DNA from: JANSWP01 sp041941305
GTDB taxonomy: Bacteria; Bacteroidota; Bacteroidia; Chitinophagales; Saprospiraceae
DNA length: 64,000 nucleotides
Reading direction: 5' to 3'
Assembly (NCBI GenBank): GCA_041941305.1
Contig: JBGTQJ010000003.1
Span: 62,001-126,000, forward strand
Shown here: in pieces, positions 25,282-33,928 of the stretch
Layout: each line of letters opens with the position of its first letter
Numbering within the stretch: position 1 is the first letter of the stretch
Position numbers and translations under genes: made by a program
The notes under the pieces: model-generated
What the model was told of the DNA's origin: nothing
What the model saw: the letters and a program-made list of their open reading frames with translations, nothing else
The model's database searches: none

Positions 25282-27213
25282 TCAACTAATGGGTTCCAAC
25301 TCTTTAGGAGCCAACTCCCTGAGTACCTCCTCTGATAATCTTACAAAATCGCGCTCTGTAACCAAGCCTATCAATTTGCCATTCTTCACGACGGGGAGGC
25401 AACTAATATCATTTTCTCTCAGCATGACAAGGGCGTCCAGGGTTTTGGTTTCTGGTTGAACCGTTTTCAAATCTTTGACCATGACTTGCCCAACAGAGAC
25501 TGGAACATTGTTGGAGTATTTCTTAGCAAAATATCGGAGCAGATTTTTTGAACTAACCAGACCGACAAGTTGGCCAGCATCATTTTCTACCATGACATGG
25601 CGGATGTTTCTCCAATTCATGATATTGGCTACATAATCAATGAGATCCTCTTCCAAGACGGTAAAAATATCAGTGACCATTATTTGCTCCAATGTATTAT
25701 ATCGATTTCGCCAGTTGCCTGCTTCTGGCAAGCTGGCCAATTCCCAGGTATGTGCTGGTAGTCCCAATTGTTGGCGCTTGGAGAGACCAGAAGTGACAGC
25801 TGCCAAAGCTTCGCTTTTGTTGCCGGATTTTAACAATTTTTCGTATGATGAAACCAACCATTGAGATCCGGTTTTGCCGGACTTGACCCGTTCTTCAATG
25901 ATCTCTAAATAATGATCAATGTCTTTTGAAACCAATTTTGCTTTCTTCAGCCCTGCTTTAGCAATGGGCAATAACTCATTGGTTATCAATTCACCGGCTG
26001 GAATCAATTTATTGCTGCCGACCCATTTTATTGCAGCACCCAACCCTTGTCTGGCTGCTTTGAGAAAATTGCTTTTGGCAGCGTCAAAATCCAGTTTTTC
26101 AGAAATATCACGGTATTCTTCTGGCATCCCATGCATCATGCCCAACCAAAAAGCAGCGTTGGCAACTTCATCAACAATGGTAGGACCAGAAGGTAAAACA
26201 CGGTTTTCAATTCGTAAGTGAGGTTTTCCATCGGTTATGCCATAGCATGCGCGGTTCCATTTGTACACCGTTCCATTGTGGACATTCAACCCATAGAGCT
26301 TCGGGGTTTTTCCTTTTTCCAAAACTTCCAGGGCATTCTCCTTTCTGTTTGAAACCAAAAGCAATCGATGCCGGGCAATGATTTCTTTAAAGATGTCCAA
26401 TACGGAATTGCCCACCCAGTTTGCACCAAAAGAAACTCTTGATGGATATTGTCGGTAATGTTGTGATTCACTTCTTACATCCACCGATTGGCGGAAAAGT
26501 GCAATTCTGGATTCTCTCCATAATCTTCTGCCAAGCAATAGCGGTGAGTTGGTAGCTGCCGCAAGGAGCGGTCCGGTTATAGCTTGAGCCCAATTATAGG
26601 CAGAAGGGAATATCTCTGGAGACAATTGATAGTGTACCTGAAAACTTGCAGTGACCGCCTCAAACATGGGATGATCAAAACTTGCTATCAATTGGTCGGT
26701 GCCTTCAATTCTAAAATCAAAATTGCCATTCCGCAATTTGGCAAGCGTATCCATCATGATTTGGTAGCGGGGCAGGGGAGTAAGGTTTTTTAAATCAATG
26801 TCACGTTGACGAATTGTTGGTAAAACGCCAACCAACATGGCATGTGCATCAAATCTTCTGGCGGTCATTTCTACCCTTTTTAATTGGGTATAGATATCAT
26901 GTTCCAACCTCCTCAAACATTCTCCTGTAAAAAGGATGGGATCAAGATTGATCTCCAAATTGAATTTTGCTAACTCTGTGGTAAAGCGAGGGTCATCTTT
27001 TAATTCCTCTAAAATTTGCATGGCAACTGGCGAGGCTTGCCAGCTTTTTCCAGCAAAATGCAATTCCTGCTCTGCGCCGATTCTCTGTACATCTGTTTCG
27101 AATAGCCCTTCTTCCAACATTTTTTCGAATGCAGCCAAATCTTGCAAAATATGCTGCATCGCTTGTTGTCGGGTAATTCCGTCTTGAATAATACTTACTT
27201 TTTCTGAACCCAT
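25282..27213 (-). CDS. Glutamate-cysteine-ligase-2-like domain fused to a CBS pair
   Basis: A 643-residue soluble protein. Residues about 30-370 resemble the GCS2 carboxylate-amine ligase family (IGAEQELHF, ATNSPLLLGRRLW, RIENRVLPSGPT). A helical stretch follows, and residues about 505-630 are two CBS motifs (VTDIFTVLEEDLIDYVANIM; VMVKDLKTVQPETKTLDALVML..GLVTERDFV). GCS2 enzymes make gamma-glutamyl amides such as gamma-Glu-Cys; CBS pairs bind adenine nucleotides and may gate activity with energy state. ATG 27213 is chosen; a longer frame runs into a MITE. It converges with the YeeE pair and lies downstream of a tandem operator (27621-27654). Confidence 0.82.
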   Translation of the reverse strand: MGSEKVSIIQDGITRQQAMQHILQDLAAFEKMLEEGLFETDVQRIGAEQELHFAGKSWQASPVAMQILEELKDDPRFTTELAKFNLEINLDPILFTGECLRRLEHDIYTQLKRVEMTARRFDAHAMLVGVLPTIRQRDIDLKNLTPLPRYQIMMDTLAKLRNGNFDFRIEGTDQLIASFDHPMFEAVTASFQVHYQLSPEIFPSAYNWAQAITGPLLAAATNSPLLLGRRLWRESRIALFRQSVDVRSESQHYRQYPSRVSFGANWVGNSVLDIFKEIIARHRLLLVSNRKENALEVLEKGKTPKLYGLNVHNGTVYKWNRACYGITDGKPHLRIENRVLPSGPTIVDEVANAAFWLGMMHGMPEEYRDISEKLDFDAAKSNFLKAARQGLGAAIKWVGSNKLIPAGELITNELLPIAKAGLKKAKLVSKDIDHYLEIIEERVKSGKTGSQWLVSSYEKLLKSGNKSEALAAVTSGLSKRQQLGLPAHTWELASLPEAGNWRNRYNTLEQIMVTDIFTVLEEDLIDYVANIMNWRNIRHVMVENDAGQLVGLVSSKNLLRYFAKKYSNNVPVSVGQVMVKDLKTVQPETKTLDALVMLRENDISCLPVVKNGKLIGLVTERDFVRLSEEVLRELAPKELEPIS

Positions 27214-27308
27214 AATTGTGAGAGATTTTATTGGTATGATTGACAACAGACAATCTATACTAAACTTTATTCGGTTGACGGTAACCGGCGGGCAGCTTGC
27301 CCCTTTGG

Positions 27309-27491
27309 GCAGGGGTGATTGGTTCTGCGAAATGAAGTCAAAATGCCCCGAAGGGATAATAAATGTAAAAGTCAAAAGTAAGACATCCTTTAAGGATTTG
27401 ATTCTTAGGCATTTAGTAATATGGTACACTTTTACATTTTACATTTATCATTTTGACTTTTACATTTAAAATTAGAACCAATCACCCCTGC
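27309..27491. mobile_element. MITE-like element, copy 1
   Basis: A 183-bp element with perfect 18-bp terminal inverted repeats GCAGGGGTGATTGGTTCT (27309-27326, 27474-27491). Flanks CCTTTGG and CCTTTGT form a 6-of-7 target duplication. The interior is a long imperfect inverted repeat built of AAAGTCAAAATG-like words and matches copy 2 at 36957-37133 almost throughout. No ORF, so mobilisation would need a transposase elsewhere. It lies between the candidate operator at 27621 and the GCS2-CBS gene. Confidence 0.8.
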
Positions 27492-27620
27492 CCTTTGTGG
27501 TTGACGGCTTCCCTTACAAAATCTTTTCGAATAAAGTCGATTGTATTGATAGACTATACACTCCTAATGTTTGTCCTACAAGAACCACCTAAATTTCTAA
27601 ACATTCAACCAGAATTGAGT

Positions 27621-27654
27621 TGAGATTAATCATTAGGGGTGGTGACATTTGTCA
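27621..27654. promoter_or_regulatory. Tandem TGA-N6-TCA palindromes, possible orphaned operator
   Basis: TGAGATTAATCA (27621-27632) and TGACATTTGTCA (27643-27654), centres 22 bp apart, the same spacing as at 32539-32572 and 34501-34534. No good TAnnTTTG box is found at 36.5 bp on either strand; the nearest on the minus strand is a weak GAAATTTA at 27597-27590. It could have served the GCS2-CBS gene before the MITE inserted. Confidence 0.5.
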
Positions 27655-27866
27655 GCTTTAGGATTAATTGTTCCAGTTCATCGACGGTTACATGGTTCAT
27701 TACTACGTATTGTACCAGGTGACTTCTCCGTGATGATTATCAGGCACTAAACCACATTCATGAGCTATTGCTTTTGGAATATATCGACTTTGAATAGACC
27801 CAATGTTAGATCCAGTTTGCCGAAAATGAAGAATTGCCAATTCACCCAGCACCCAGCACCCAGCAC

Positions 27867-30248
27867 CTAACCTTCAAATACCCTCTTAAATAAAACGGTA
27901 CTCATGAAAACTCCAAAAGCGACAATTGTAACAGAACTTAAGGGCATCAGAATAGCAGCGATGACAGGGGACAACAATCCTTGAACGGCATAGCTTAACC
28001 CGATAATGTTGTAAACAAAAGCAAGCAGATAGGCTGCATAAACCAGTTGAATACTGCCTTTGGAAAATGATACAAATCGTGCCAGCTCCTGAAAGTTTCT
28101 GGCATCCAATACGGCCTCGCAGGCAGGTGTGAAATTGTTCGTGTTTTCGGAAATGACTACACCAACGTCACTCTGCTGAAGTGCGCCCGCATCGTTGAGT
28201 CCATCTCCTATCATCAAAACTTTCTTTTTATTTTTTTGAAGTTGTTTAATAAAACTCAATTTTTCTTGTGGACTTTGGTGGAAAAAAAGGTTTTGAATAG
28301 CAAACTGTTTTTCAAGGGTACTTTTTTCCCGATCGTTATCTCCAGACAGGACATAAAGTTGAAATTTTCTTTTCCATTGATCAATCAACTCTTCAAATCC
28401 GCTTCTATAAGTATTTTTCAGAATGAAATGACCTTTTGTTTTACCATTAAGTATTAGAGCAGTTCCAGGTTTTCCTTTTATGAGTTCCACCTGGTCTCCA
28501 TTCACTTTTCCGGAGATTCCTTTTCCGATTGTTTCTTTAAACGCTGTGACTTGCTTCAGATTGGATGTTCTATATAATTGATTGATTTTCCTACTTATAG
28601 GATGGTTGGATTGGTGGGCCAGTGATCGAATGGATGTTTTTTCAACTTGGGTAAGCGCTGCGCCTTCATAGCTCAATGCATTTTTGGCCCCTTCCGTAAT
28701 GGTTCCGGTTTTGTCAAAAACCACGGTGTCTATAGAAGCCAAGCTCTCGATAACTTGTGTATTCTTTAAATAAAATTCTTTTTTAGCCAGCAGACGCAAT
28801 CCATTGCCAAAAGTGAAAGGGATGCTGAGTGCTACGGCACAAGGACATGCAATTATCAAAACTGCTGTGAAAGCATTGACCGCAAGTCCAATATCTTTTG
28901 GTAGCCAATAAAACAAGGTGACAAAAGCAATCGTTAAGATGGCTATAGTGAACCACTTACCTACTTTATTGGCAAGATGACTGGCATTGGCTCCTTTTTT
29001 CTGAAAAGCCTGATCGTTCCATAGTTGAGTCAAATAACTCTGGGATACTTTTTTAGTGAGTGTCAATTCAATAGAATGACTCATTTGCCTTCCTCCAGCA
29101 AAAATTTTATCTCCTACTTTTTTAGCAACCAAAGCTGACTCTCCAGTTACAAAACTATAATCAATTTCAGCGGTTCCCTTCAAAAGAATACCATCCGAAG
29201 GTATGAGTTCTTTGTGCCGAACAATTACGGTATCACCCACTTTCAATTTATTGAGTGCTACAGATTGCTCTTCTCCATTAACCATGACGGTTGCAGCCAC
29301 AGGGAAGTAGGATTTATAATCTCGTTCAAATGAAAGGCGGCGATAGGTCTTTTGCTGAAACCATTTTCCTATCAATAAAAAGAAAATCAATCCCGACAGG
29401 CTATCGAGGTAACCCGCTCCAGAATGGGTCAGAATTTCAAAAATACTTCTTCCAAAAAGGGTCAGGATTCCTAAAGTGATAGGTACATCGATATTTAAGG
29501 TGCCATGTTTTAAACCATGAACCGCTGATTTGATGTAATCTCTGCCACTGTAGAATACCACGGGTATGATTAACAGGATATTCAAATAACCAAACCATTT
29601 TTGGAAATATGCTTCTGCCAGGCCTAAATATTCAGGGAAACTTAGCAGCATAATGTTCCCAAAAGCAAAACCCGCAATGCCTAGTTGATAATATATGGTG
29701 CGATCAACAGGTGTGGTGCTTTTTTCCTGGTTCAAATCTCCCAGGTTTAATGCTGGCGCATAACCAATGAGTGCCAATAGTTCCACTACTTGCCGAATAC
29801 TGACTTTTCGGTTGTTAAATGTTAAATAAGCTTCTTTTTTAAGGAAATTGACTTTGGATTGGAGAATGTTTTCGTTCAGTTTATATAAGTTTTCCAATAA
29901 CCAAATGCAGGAAGCACAATGGATTTGAGGTAAGTGGAAAGTGATTTTGGAAATATTTTCATTTTGAAAATCTAAGAGCCTTTCTGCGATTTCATCATCA
30001 TCCAGCCAGGCATATTTTTCTTTTTGGTTTCCACGGAGACTGATTCCAGGCTGTTTTTCAATTTGGTAATAGTCTGATAGATCGTTGGCATTAAGTATTT
30101 CATATACCATTTTGCAGCCTTCACAACAGAAGATTTTTTCATTCAATTGAACGACCTCTTCTGCTACGGATTCTCCACAATGGGTACAAGCTGTAGATTT
30201 ATTTGTGTTCAACCGAGTGACCTTTTCGTTAGATAGTACAATCGACAT
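27867..30248 (-). CDS. ccoI: Copper-transporting P1B-type ATPase, CcoI/FixI-like
   Basis: A 793-residue heavy-metal P-type ATPase. The N-terminal Cys-rich metal-binding domain (C21-x2-C24, C41-C42-x2-C45) typical of CcoI precedes an HMA domain (C111-A-S-C114). The membrane part carries C468-P-C470, the phosphorylation site is D512 in DKTGT, TGES is at 368-371, and GDGLND closes the P domain. CcoI/FixI exports copper for assembly of cbb3-type high-affinity oxidase. No ccoS or ccoNO genes adjoin it here. Its position beside low-oxygen-type regulators and USPs supports an oxygen-linked role. It probably shares a transcript with the USP upstream. Confidence 0.88.
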   Translation of the reverse strand: MSIVLSNEKVTRLNTNKSTACTHCGESVAEEVVQLNEKIFCCEGCKMVYEILNANDLSDYYQIEKQPGISLRGNQKEKYAWLDDDEIAERLLDFQNENISKITFHLPQIHCASCIWLLENLYKLNENILQSKVNFLKKEAYLTFNNRKVSIRQVVELLALIGYAPALNLGDLNQEKSTTPVDRTIYYQLGIAGFAFGNIMLLSFPEYLGLAEAYFQKWFGYLNILLIIPVVFYSGRDYIKSAVHGLKHGTLNIDVPITLGILTLFGRSIFEILTHSGAGYLDSLSGLIFFLLIGKWFQQKTYRRLSFERDYKSYFPVAATVMVNGEEQSVALNKLKVGDTVIVRHKELIPSDGILLKGTAEIDYSFVTGESALVAKKVGDKIFAGGRQMSHSIELTLTKKVSQSYLTQLWNDQAFQKKGANASHLANKVGKWFTIAILTIAFVTLFYWLPKDIGLAVNAFTAVLIIACPCAVALSIPFTFGNGLRLLAKKEFYLKNTQVIESLASIDTVVFDKTGTITEGAKNALSYEGAALTQVEKTSIRSLAHQSNHPISRKINQLYRTSNLKQVTAFKETIGKGISGKVNGDQVELIKGKPGTALILNGKTKGHFILKNTYRSGFEELIDQWKRKFQLYVLSGDNDREKSTLEKQFAIQNLFFHQSPQEKLSFIKQLQKNKKKVLMIGDGLNDAGALQQSDVGVVISENTNNFTPACEAVLDARNFQELARFVSFSKGSIQLVYAAYLLAFVYNIIGLSYAVQGLLSPVIAAILMPLSSVTIVAFGVFMSTVLFKRVFEG

Positions 30249-30277
30249 GCGTGAGGATTTAATAATGTGTTTGAATC

Positions 30278-30339
30278 ACTCTTTCCCCTCCAATCCATCG
30301 GTTTTTAGAAAATCCAGTTGGAGGCGGGGGAAAAGAGTG
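30278..30339. other. Imperfect hairpin between USP and copper ATPase genes
   Basis: CACTCTTT-CCCC-TCC (from 30278) pairs with GGAGGCGGGGGAAAAGAGTG (to 30339). It sits in the 108-bp intergenic stretch of two minus-strand genes and could attenuate or stabilise the transcript. Confidence 0.4.
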
Positions 30340-30356
30340 AAGCAAAACGAAAAGGT

Positions 30357-31214
30357 CTATACTTTTTCCAGAGCTTTGGCAGGTAAAGCCAGGATAGGTG
30401 TATCCAGGTGATAAACCATTTTTTTAGTCAAACTATAGTTGAATAACCTTTCGAGGAAGCCTTTGCGCTCATGAGTGAGCATTGCCAATACATCTATTTG
30501 CTTTTGGTGAAGAAAACCGCTGAGGGTCTCTTCAAAATCCGTGCTGTCCAATACTTCGAAATTAATATTTGGAGTACCGGCAAAATTGGCTTTAAGTGTG
30601 TCCATTTTATGAAGTAATGGTTCAGTATGCTTCATATCAATATTTACACAATGTATTTTTGCCTGGAATAAACCAGCAAAGGCGAGCATTTTGCGTAGTG
30701 CCAGCTCTTCTTCCTCCTTAAAGTTGGTCGTCATTGCGATATTGTCAATTCTTCCATCAAAAATGGCATTTTCGGGGATACCCAATACTGGACAACTAGC
30801 TTTTTCCAGAACTGCTCCTGTTACACTTCCTATGAATACTTCCTTTAACCCCGTTGCTCCTTTTGTACCCATAATGATCAAGTCAACATCTTCTTTTTTT
30901 GCGGTTCTTAAAATAGTAGAGACAGTTTTTCCTTCTTCTAGAATGTGGTTAACCGGAACATTTCCCAAACCCTCTGCTTCTGCGATTTCGTGCAATGCTG
31001 GAACTTTATCCCGATAATTTTCAAATTCCTCCAGGTCAATGCTGTCGTATATTTCCCTTAATGTGTTGGGTAAACTGACCCCGTCAATATGAGGCAATTC
31101 ATAGACGTGAAGTGTCGTAATGTTTGCGTTAATTTTTGCAGCAAATCTCAAGGCATAAATAAATGCATTCCTCGCTGCATTAGAAAAATCTGTTGGAAAA
31201 AGGATGGTTTTCAT
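30357..31214 (-). CDS. Universal stress protein, tandem UspA domains
   Basis: A 285-residue protein. The first Usp domain starts MKTILFPTDFSNAARNAF and has the ATP loop GTKGATGLKEVFIGS near residue 120; the second (about 150-280) is degenerate. It resembles the fusion USP at 32819 more than the pair at 816 and 17356. It follows a CBS gene by 61 bp, suggesting an operon of CBS protein, USP and copper ATPase. Likely a low-oxygen or stress protein. Confidence 0.92.
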   Translation of the reverse strand: MKTILFPTDFSNAARNAFIYALRFAAKINANITTLHVYELPHIDGVSLPNTLREIYDSIDLEEFENYRDKVPALHEIAEAEGLGNVPVNHILEEGKTVSTILRTAKKEDVDLIIMGTKGATGLKEVFIGSVTGAVLEKASCPVLGIPENAIFDGRIDNIAMTTNFKEEEELALRKMLAFAGLFQAKIHCVNIDMKHTEPLLHKMDTLKANFAGTPNINFEVLDSTDFEETLSGFLHQKQIDVLAMLTHERKGFLERLFNYSLTKKMVYHLDTPILALPAKALEKV

Positions 31215-31275
31215 AATATTAAATTTTTGCGTGAGAAAAGAGTTGTTGAATTTGAATTATTTGATCTGATGAGCA

Positions 31276-31725
31276 TTAATTATCCAGTGCTATCAGTTCA
31301 TATTGAAAAGCATAATTCATCAGGTCAAAAGGCGTAATGATGCCAACCAGTTTTTTGTCATCATTAAGGACTGGTAGGGCATGGAATAAATTTTCGCGAA
31401 AAATTCCAGCAGCAAATTCCACCGTATCATTTTCATTCACAGTGACAACCGGAAACTTCATCACCTCTTTGGCAAGTAAAGTGCGCATCAGGGCTTTGTT
31501 GATTTCTTCACTATTTTTTCTTTTGAATAAAGTGAAATGGTGCTCCAGTTTATAAATGTCAGAGCTACTGATTATTCCCTTTACACTTCCCTCAGCCACC
31601 ACTGGTATGTGATGGATATTATTGGTTCTGAAAATCTCAACTACATTGGTCATGATTTCATTTGGAAGCACGGTCAGTACCTCCGCAGTCATGACTTCTT
31701 TTATTTTTCTGAATTTATCGAACAT
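31276..31725 (-). CDS. CBS-pair protein
   Basis: A 149-residue stand-alone Bateman module: VMTAEVLTVLPNEIMTNVVEIFRTNNIHHIPVV..GIISSSDIYKL and VMKFPVVTVNENDTVEFAAGIF..GIITPFDLM. CBS pairs bind AMP, ATP or related ligands and regulate partner proteins. ATG 31725 is chosen over an in-frame GTG at 31749. It belongs to a set of three similar CBS genes (also 31834 and 33925) interleaved with USPs. The 108-bp gap upstream holds a TTTTCACTT/AAGTGAAAA hairpin (31745-31766). Confidence 0.9.
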   Translation of the reverse strand: MFDKFRKIKEVMTAEVLTVLPNEIMTNVVEIFRTNNIHHIPVVAEGSVKGIISSSDIYKLEHHFTLFKRKNSEEINKALMRTLLAKEVMKFPVVTVNENDTVEFAAGIFRENLFHALPVLNDDKKLVGIITPFDLMNYAFQYELIALDN

Positions 31726-31833
31726 GATTTTTTTGTTTTGGATTTTCACTTTTCCAAGTGAAAAGGTTTTAAATTTTTTGCAGTTCGTGAGCAGGCTTTT
31801 ATTTCTTGATTAAAATCTGTAGACAAATTTTTA

Positions 31834-32298
31834 TTATTGATATCTCCCTTCTAATTCCACTTCCTTTCTTTCTCCTACTGCTTCGGCGAAAGCATATCCA
31901 AGCAGGTCATGTGTGGTGACAATACCTACCAATTCTTTGTCATCCAATACTGGAAGCGCATGGAATTTATTGGCCAGAAAAATATCAGCTGCCAGACCTA
32001 TGGTATCCTCTGGTTCCACCGACATGGGATATTTGGTCATGATGTCTTTTGCCATTAAATGTTCAATCGTTTTTTGAGTATAGGTTTTACCTGAAGTATT
32101 TAAAGACAAGACATAACCAACATTTAGAAAATCTTGTCTGCTGATAATTCCCACGAGTCCTTCTTTTTTGTCCAGGACAGGAAGGTGGTGGAATGCATAC
32201 TTTTCATAGATTTCTTTGATTTCAGGTAGGATGGTTTCTGGGTTGACAGTTACCATTTCGGTAGTCATGATGGTTGAAATTGCATTATTTGGGTTCAT
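31834..32298 (-). CDS. CBS-pair protein
   Basis: A 154-residue Bateman module: IMTTEMVTVNPETILPEIKEIYEKYAFHHLPVL..GIISRQDFL and IMTKYPMSVEPEDTIGLAADIF..GIVTTHDLL. It is a clear paralogue of the neighbouring CBS proteins. Its likely promoter (TACTTTTG, 32515-32508 on the minus strand) carries the tandem palindromes at 32539-32572, leaving a leader of about 200 nt with two hairpins (32394-32417 and GGTGGC/GCCACC at 32461-32477). Confidence 0.9.
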   Translation of the reverse strand: MNPNNAISTIMTTEMVTVNPETILPEIKEIYEKYAFHHLPVLDKKEGLVGIISRQDFLNVGYVLSLNTSGKTYTQKTIEHLMAKDIMTKYPMSVEPEDTIGLAADIFLANKFHALPVLDDKELVGIVTTHDLLGYAFAEAVGERKEVELEGRYQ

Positions 32299-32507
32299 AA
32301 TACTTTTGTTTTGTTAACCGCATTCATGAAAAATGCATCGTCAGTCTGATTGCCCTTATCATGAATCTGTTTTGATTATGTAGAAGGTAAAAGGTATGGC
32401 GGATAGAATCCCGCCATACAATAGATACCTCTCACGCTTACGCAATTTTTATTTTGGTTTGGTGGCTTTTTGCCACCTAATGGGCTGGATAGTTATTTTT
32501 TACATCT

Positions 32508-32572
32508 CAAAAGTAGGGCGGTGGCAATATTATTTTGATGACATTCGTCACTATGCATTGTGATTTTTATCA
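32508..32572 (-). promoter_or_regulatory. Tandem-palindrome promoter of the CBS gene
   Basis: TGACATTCGTCA (32539-32550) and TGATTTTTATCA (32561-32572), centres 22 bp apart. On the minus strand TACTTTTG occupies 32515-32508; its G is 36.5 bp from the centre of the proximal palindrome, the same geometry as the sulP and thioredoxin promoters. Confidence 0.72.
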
Positions 32573-32597
32573 AAATTTTCAAACGCTTCTAAACAAA

Positions 32598-32651
32598 ATA
32601 GGCAGGCTTCAAAATGATTTTGGTTTAAAAATCATTTTGAAGCCTGCCTAT
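32598..32651 (-). terminator. Perfect 24-bp hairpin, probable terminator of the CBS-USP operon
   Basis: Bases 32598-32621 and 32628-32651 are perfectly complementary with a 6-base loop. On the minus strand it is followed by TTTTGTTT, as expected of an intrinsic terminator for the genes at 34383-32819. The stem is unusually long and symmetric, so a bidirectional role is possible. Confidence 0.65.
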
Positions 32652-32818
32652 AGTTGAATGAGTGTATTTCAATCTGTCACTTTTACAGTAACATGCAGTA
32701 CTTCTCCAAGTGAAGACCGTGGCACTTGTCTTAGGATTCTCTACTTTGTCAGTGTTTTTTTCGAGAGACACTGACCATTATGCGTTTGGTTTGAGAAAAG
32801 CCACTACCTACTCCAACC

Positions 32819-33928
32819 CTAATCGTCAAAGTGCATGATCATTAGCGGAATTTCCGTGTTGAAAATCATTTTTTTGGTCATGCTTTCATGCAAAACATTT
32901 TCTATAAATGAGCGATGGGCTGTTGCCATCACCATCATGTCCATTTTATTTTCAGCAGCATAACGCTTCAGTCCTTCCAGTATATTTCGACTCTCTATTC
33001 TTACAAAGTTAAAACCAATGCCTGGCACTCCGGCGCGAAATGCCTGTTCAAAATACAAGTCTTGAATGTGGTATCCATTCTTTGGATTTTCATTGATGTG
33101 TACAAAGTGGATATTTGCCCCATATAATCCTGCGAAATCTATCAATCGCTCCATCATGATTTCATCTGCAGCAGGATGATTTCCGGCGTACAGAATTTTT
33201 TTGTAGCCTTTAAATTTTGCGTCCGGAGGAATCAATAATACAGGGCAATGAGCTTTTCTTGCAACGTGAGAAGAAACACTACCAAAAATTTTGTCCAATA
33301 TACCACCTTCACCGGTTGTACCCATGATGATCAAATCAGGATCGCCTTCTCTAGACATTTTGACGATGTCTTCACCAGGAAATCCAACGCGTACTTCTGT
33401 TTCAATGTTGGATTTGGTAAGGACATTTCCATCAGCATTGGCTGGGTCTTGCCGAATAAAATCGGCCAGTTGTTTTTGTTTGATTTCCAATCCTTGCATA
33501 ACCGGATTTTCCAAATAGAGTTTGGTACTATGTAATTCGGGATGAAAAACATGAACCACTTTTAAGTTGGCCGCTTCTTGATTGGCAAATCCCTTAGCAT
33601 ATTCAAAGGCATTATAGGCCACGTCTGAAAAATCAGTTGGTACAAGAATATTTTTCATGTCAAAATGCTTTTTATTAGGCAAAAAAGAAGTTCTGAAAAG
33701 TAATTTCAAATCTTCCAGTCCGGGAATATTTTTTTGTGAAACAATTTGGCCTTTCACAATCAGAGCAGGGATGCCACTAATTTTGAATTCCATCAATTGT
33801 TTCACGTCGCTGATTTCCTCAATATCCAATTGGAGATCAAGAGACAGCAAAGCAGCCTGAACATTTGATTTCAGTAAGTTTGTGTGTTTGGATTCTTCAA
33901 CGCCTAATATTTTTATAGCCTTAGTCAT
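32819..33928 (-). CDS. Universal stress protein with N-terminal Cys-less thioredoxin-like domain
   Basis: A 369-residue fusion. Residues 1-88 have the thioredoxin_3 pattern (IKILGV..., VKQLMEFKISGIPALIVKGQIVSQKNIP...LKLLF), but where the family has GxGCxNC this protein reads GVEESKHTN, so both redox cysteines are gone. From M91 (MKNILVPTDFSD) a tandem Usp follows with the ATP loop GTTGEGGILDKIFGS. I infer a binding or sensing role for the first domain rather than catalysis. It overlaps the upstream CBS gene by 4 bp (ATGA), so they are translationally coupled. An internal start at 33658 could make a plain USP. Confidence 0.82.
   Translation of the reverse strand: MTKAIKILGVEESKHTNLLKSNVQAALLSLDLQLDIEEISDVKQLMEFKISGIPALIVKGQIVSQKNIPGLEDLKLLFRTSFLPNKKHFDMKNILVPTDFSDVAYNAFEYAKGFANQEAANLKVVHVFHPELHSTKLYLENPVMQGLEIKQKQLADFIRQDPANADGNVLTKSNIETEVRVGFPGEDIVKMSREGDPDLIIMGTTGEGGILDKIFGSVSSHVARKAHCPVLLIPPDAKFKGYKKILYAGNHPAADEIMMERLIDFAGLYGANIHFVHINENPKNGYHIQDLYFEQAFRAGVPGIGFNFVRIESRNILEGLKRYAAENKMDMMVMATAHRSFIENVLHESMTKKMIFNTEIPLMIMHFDD

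Larger units (their letters stand above)
27214..27866. other. 653-bp gap with MITE and tandem palindromes
   Basis: It holds a MITE-like element (27309-27491) and two TGA-N6-TCA palindromes (27621-27632, 27643-27654). Minus-strand bases about 27730-27860 can be read as a short protein-like stretch ending IAHECGLVPDNHHGEVTWYNT, which may be a decayed gene end, but no family was recognised. Confidence 0.5.
32299..32818. other. 520-bp gap: leader, promoter, tandem operator and terminator
   Basis: Read on the minus strand it holds a hairpin (GTCAGTGT/ACACTGAC at 32749-32776) after the USP stop, a 24-bp terminator-like hairpin (32598-32651), two palindromes (32539-32572), a -7 box (32508-32515) and a hairpin-rich leader for the CBS gene. 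No protein-coding gene is supported. Confidence 0.65.

Noticed and set aside
27214..27429. N-terminal extension of the GCS2-CBS protein
   Set aside because: The extension reads through the MITE and has no family resemblance; ATG 27213 gives a natural start.
27867..30248. Full cbb3 oxidase operon next to the copper ATPase
   Set aside because: No ccoS, ccoN or ccoO sequence was found on either side; only the ATPase is supported.
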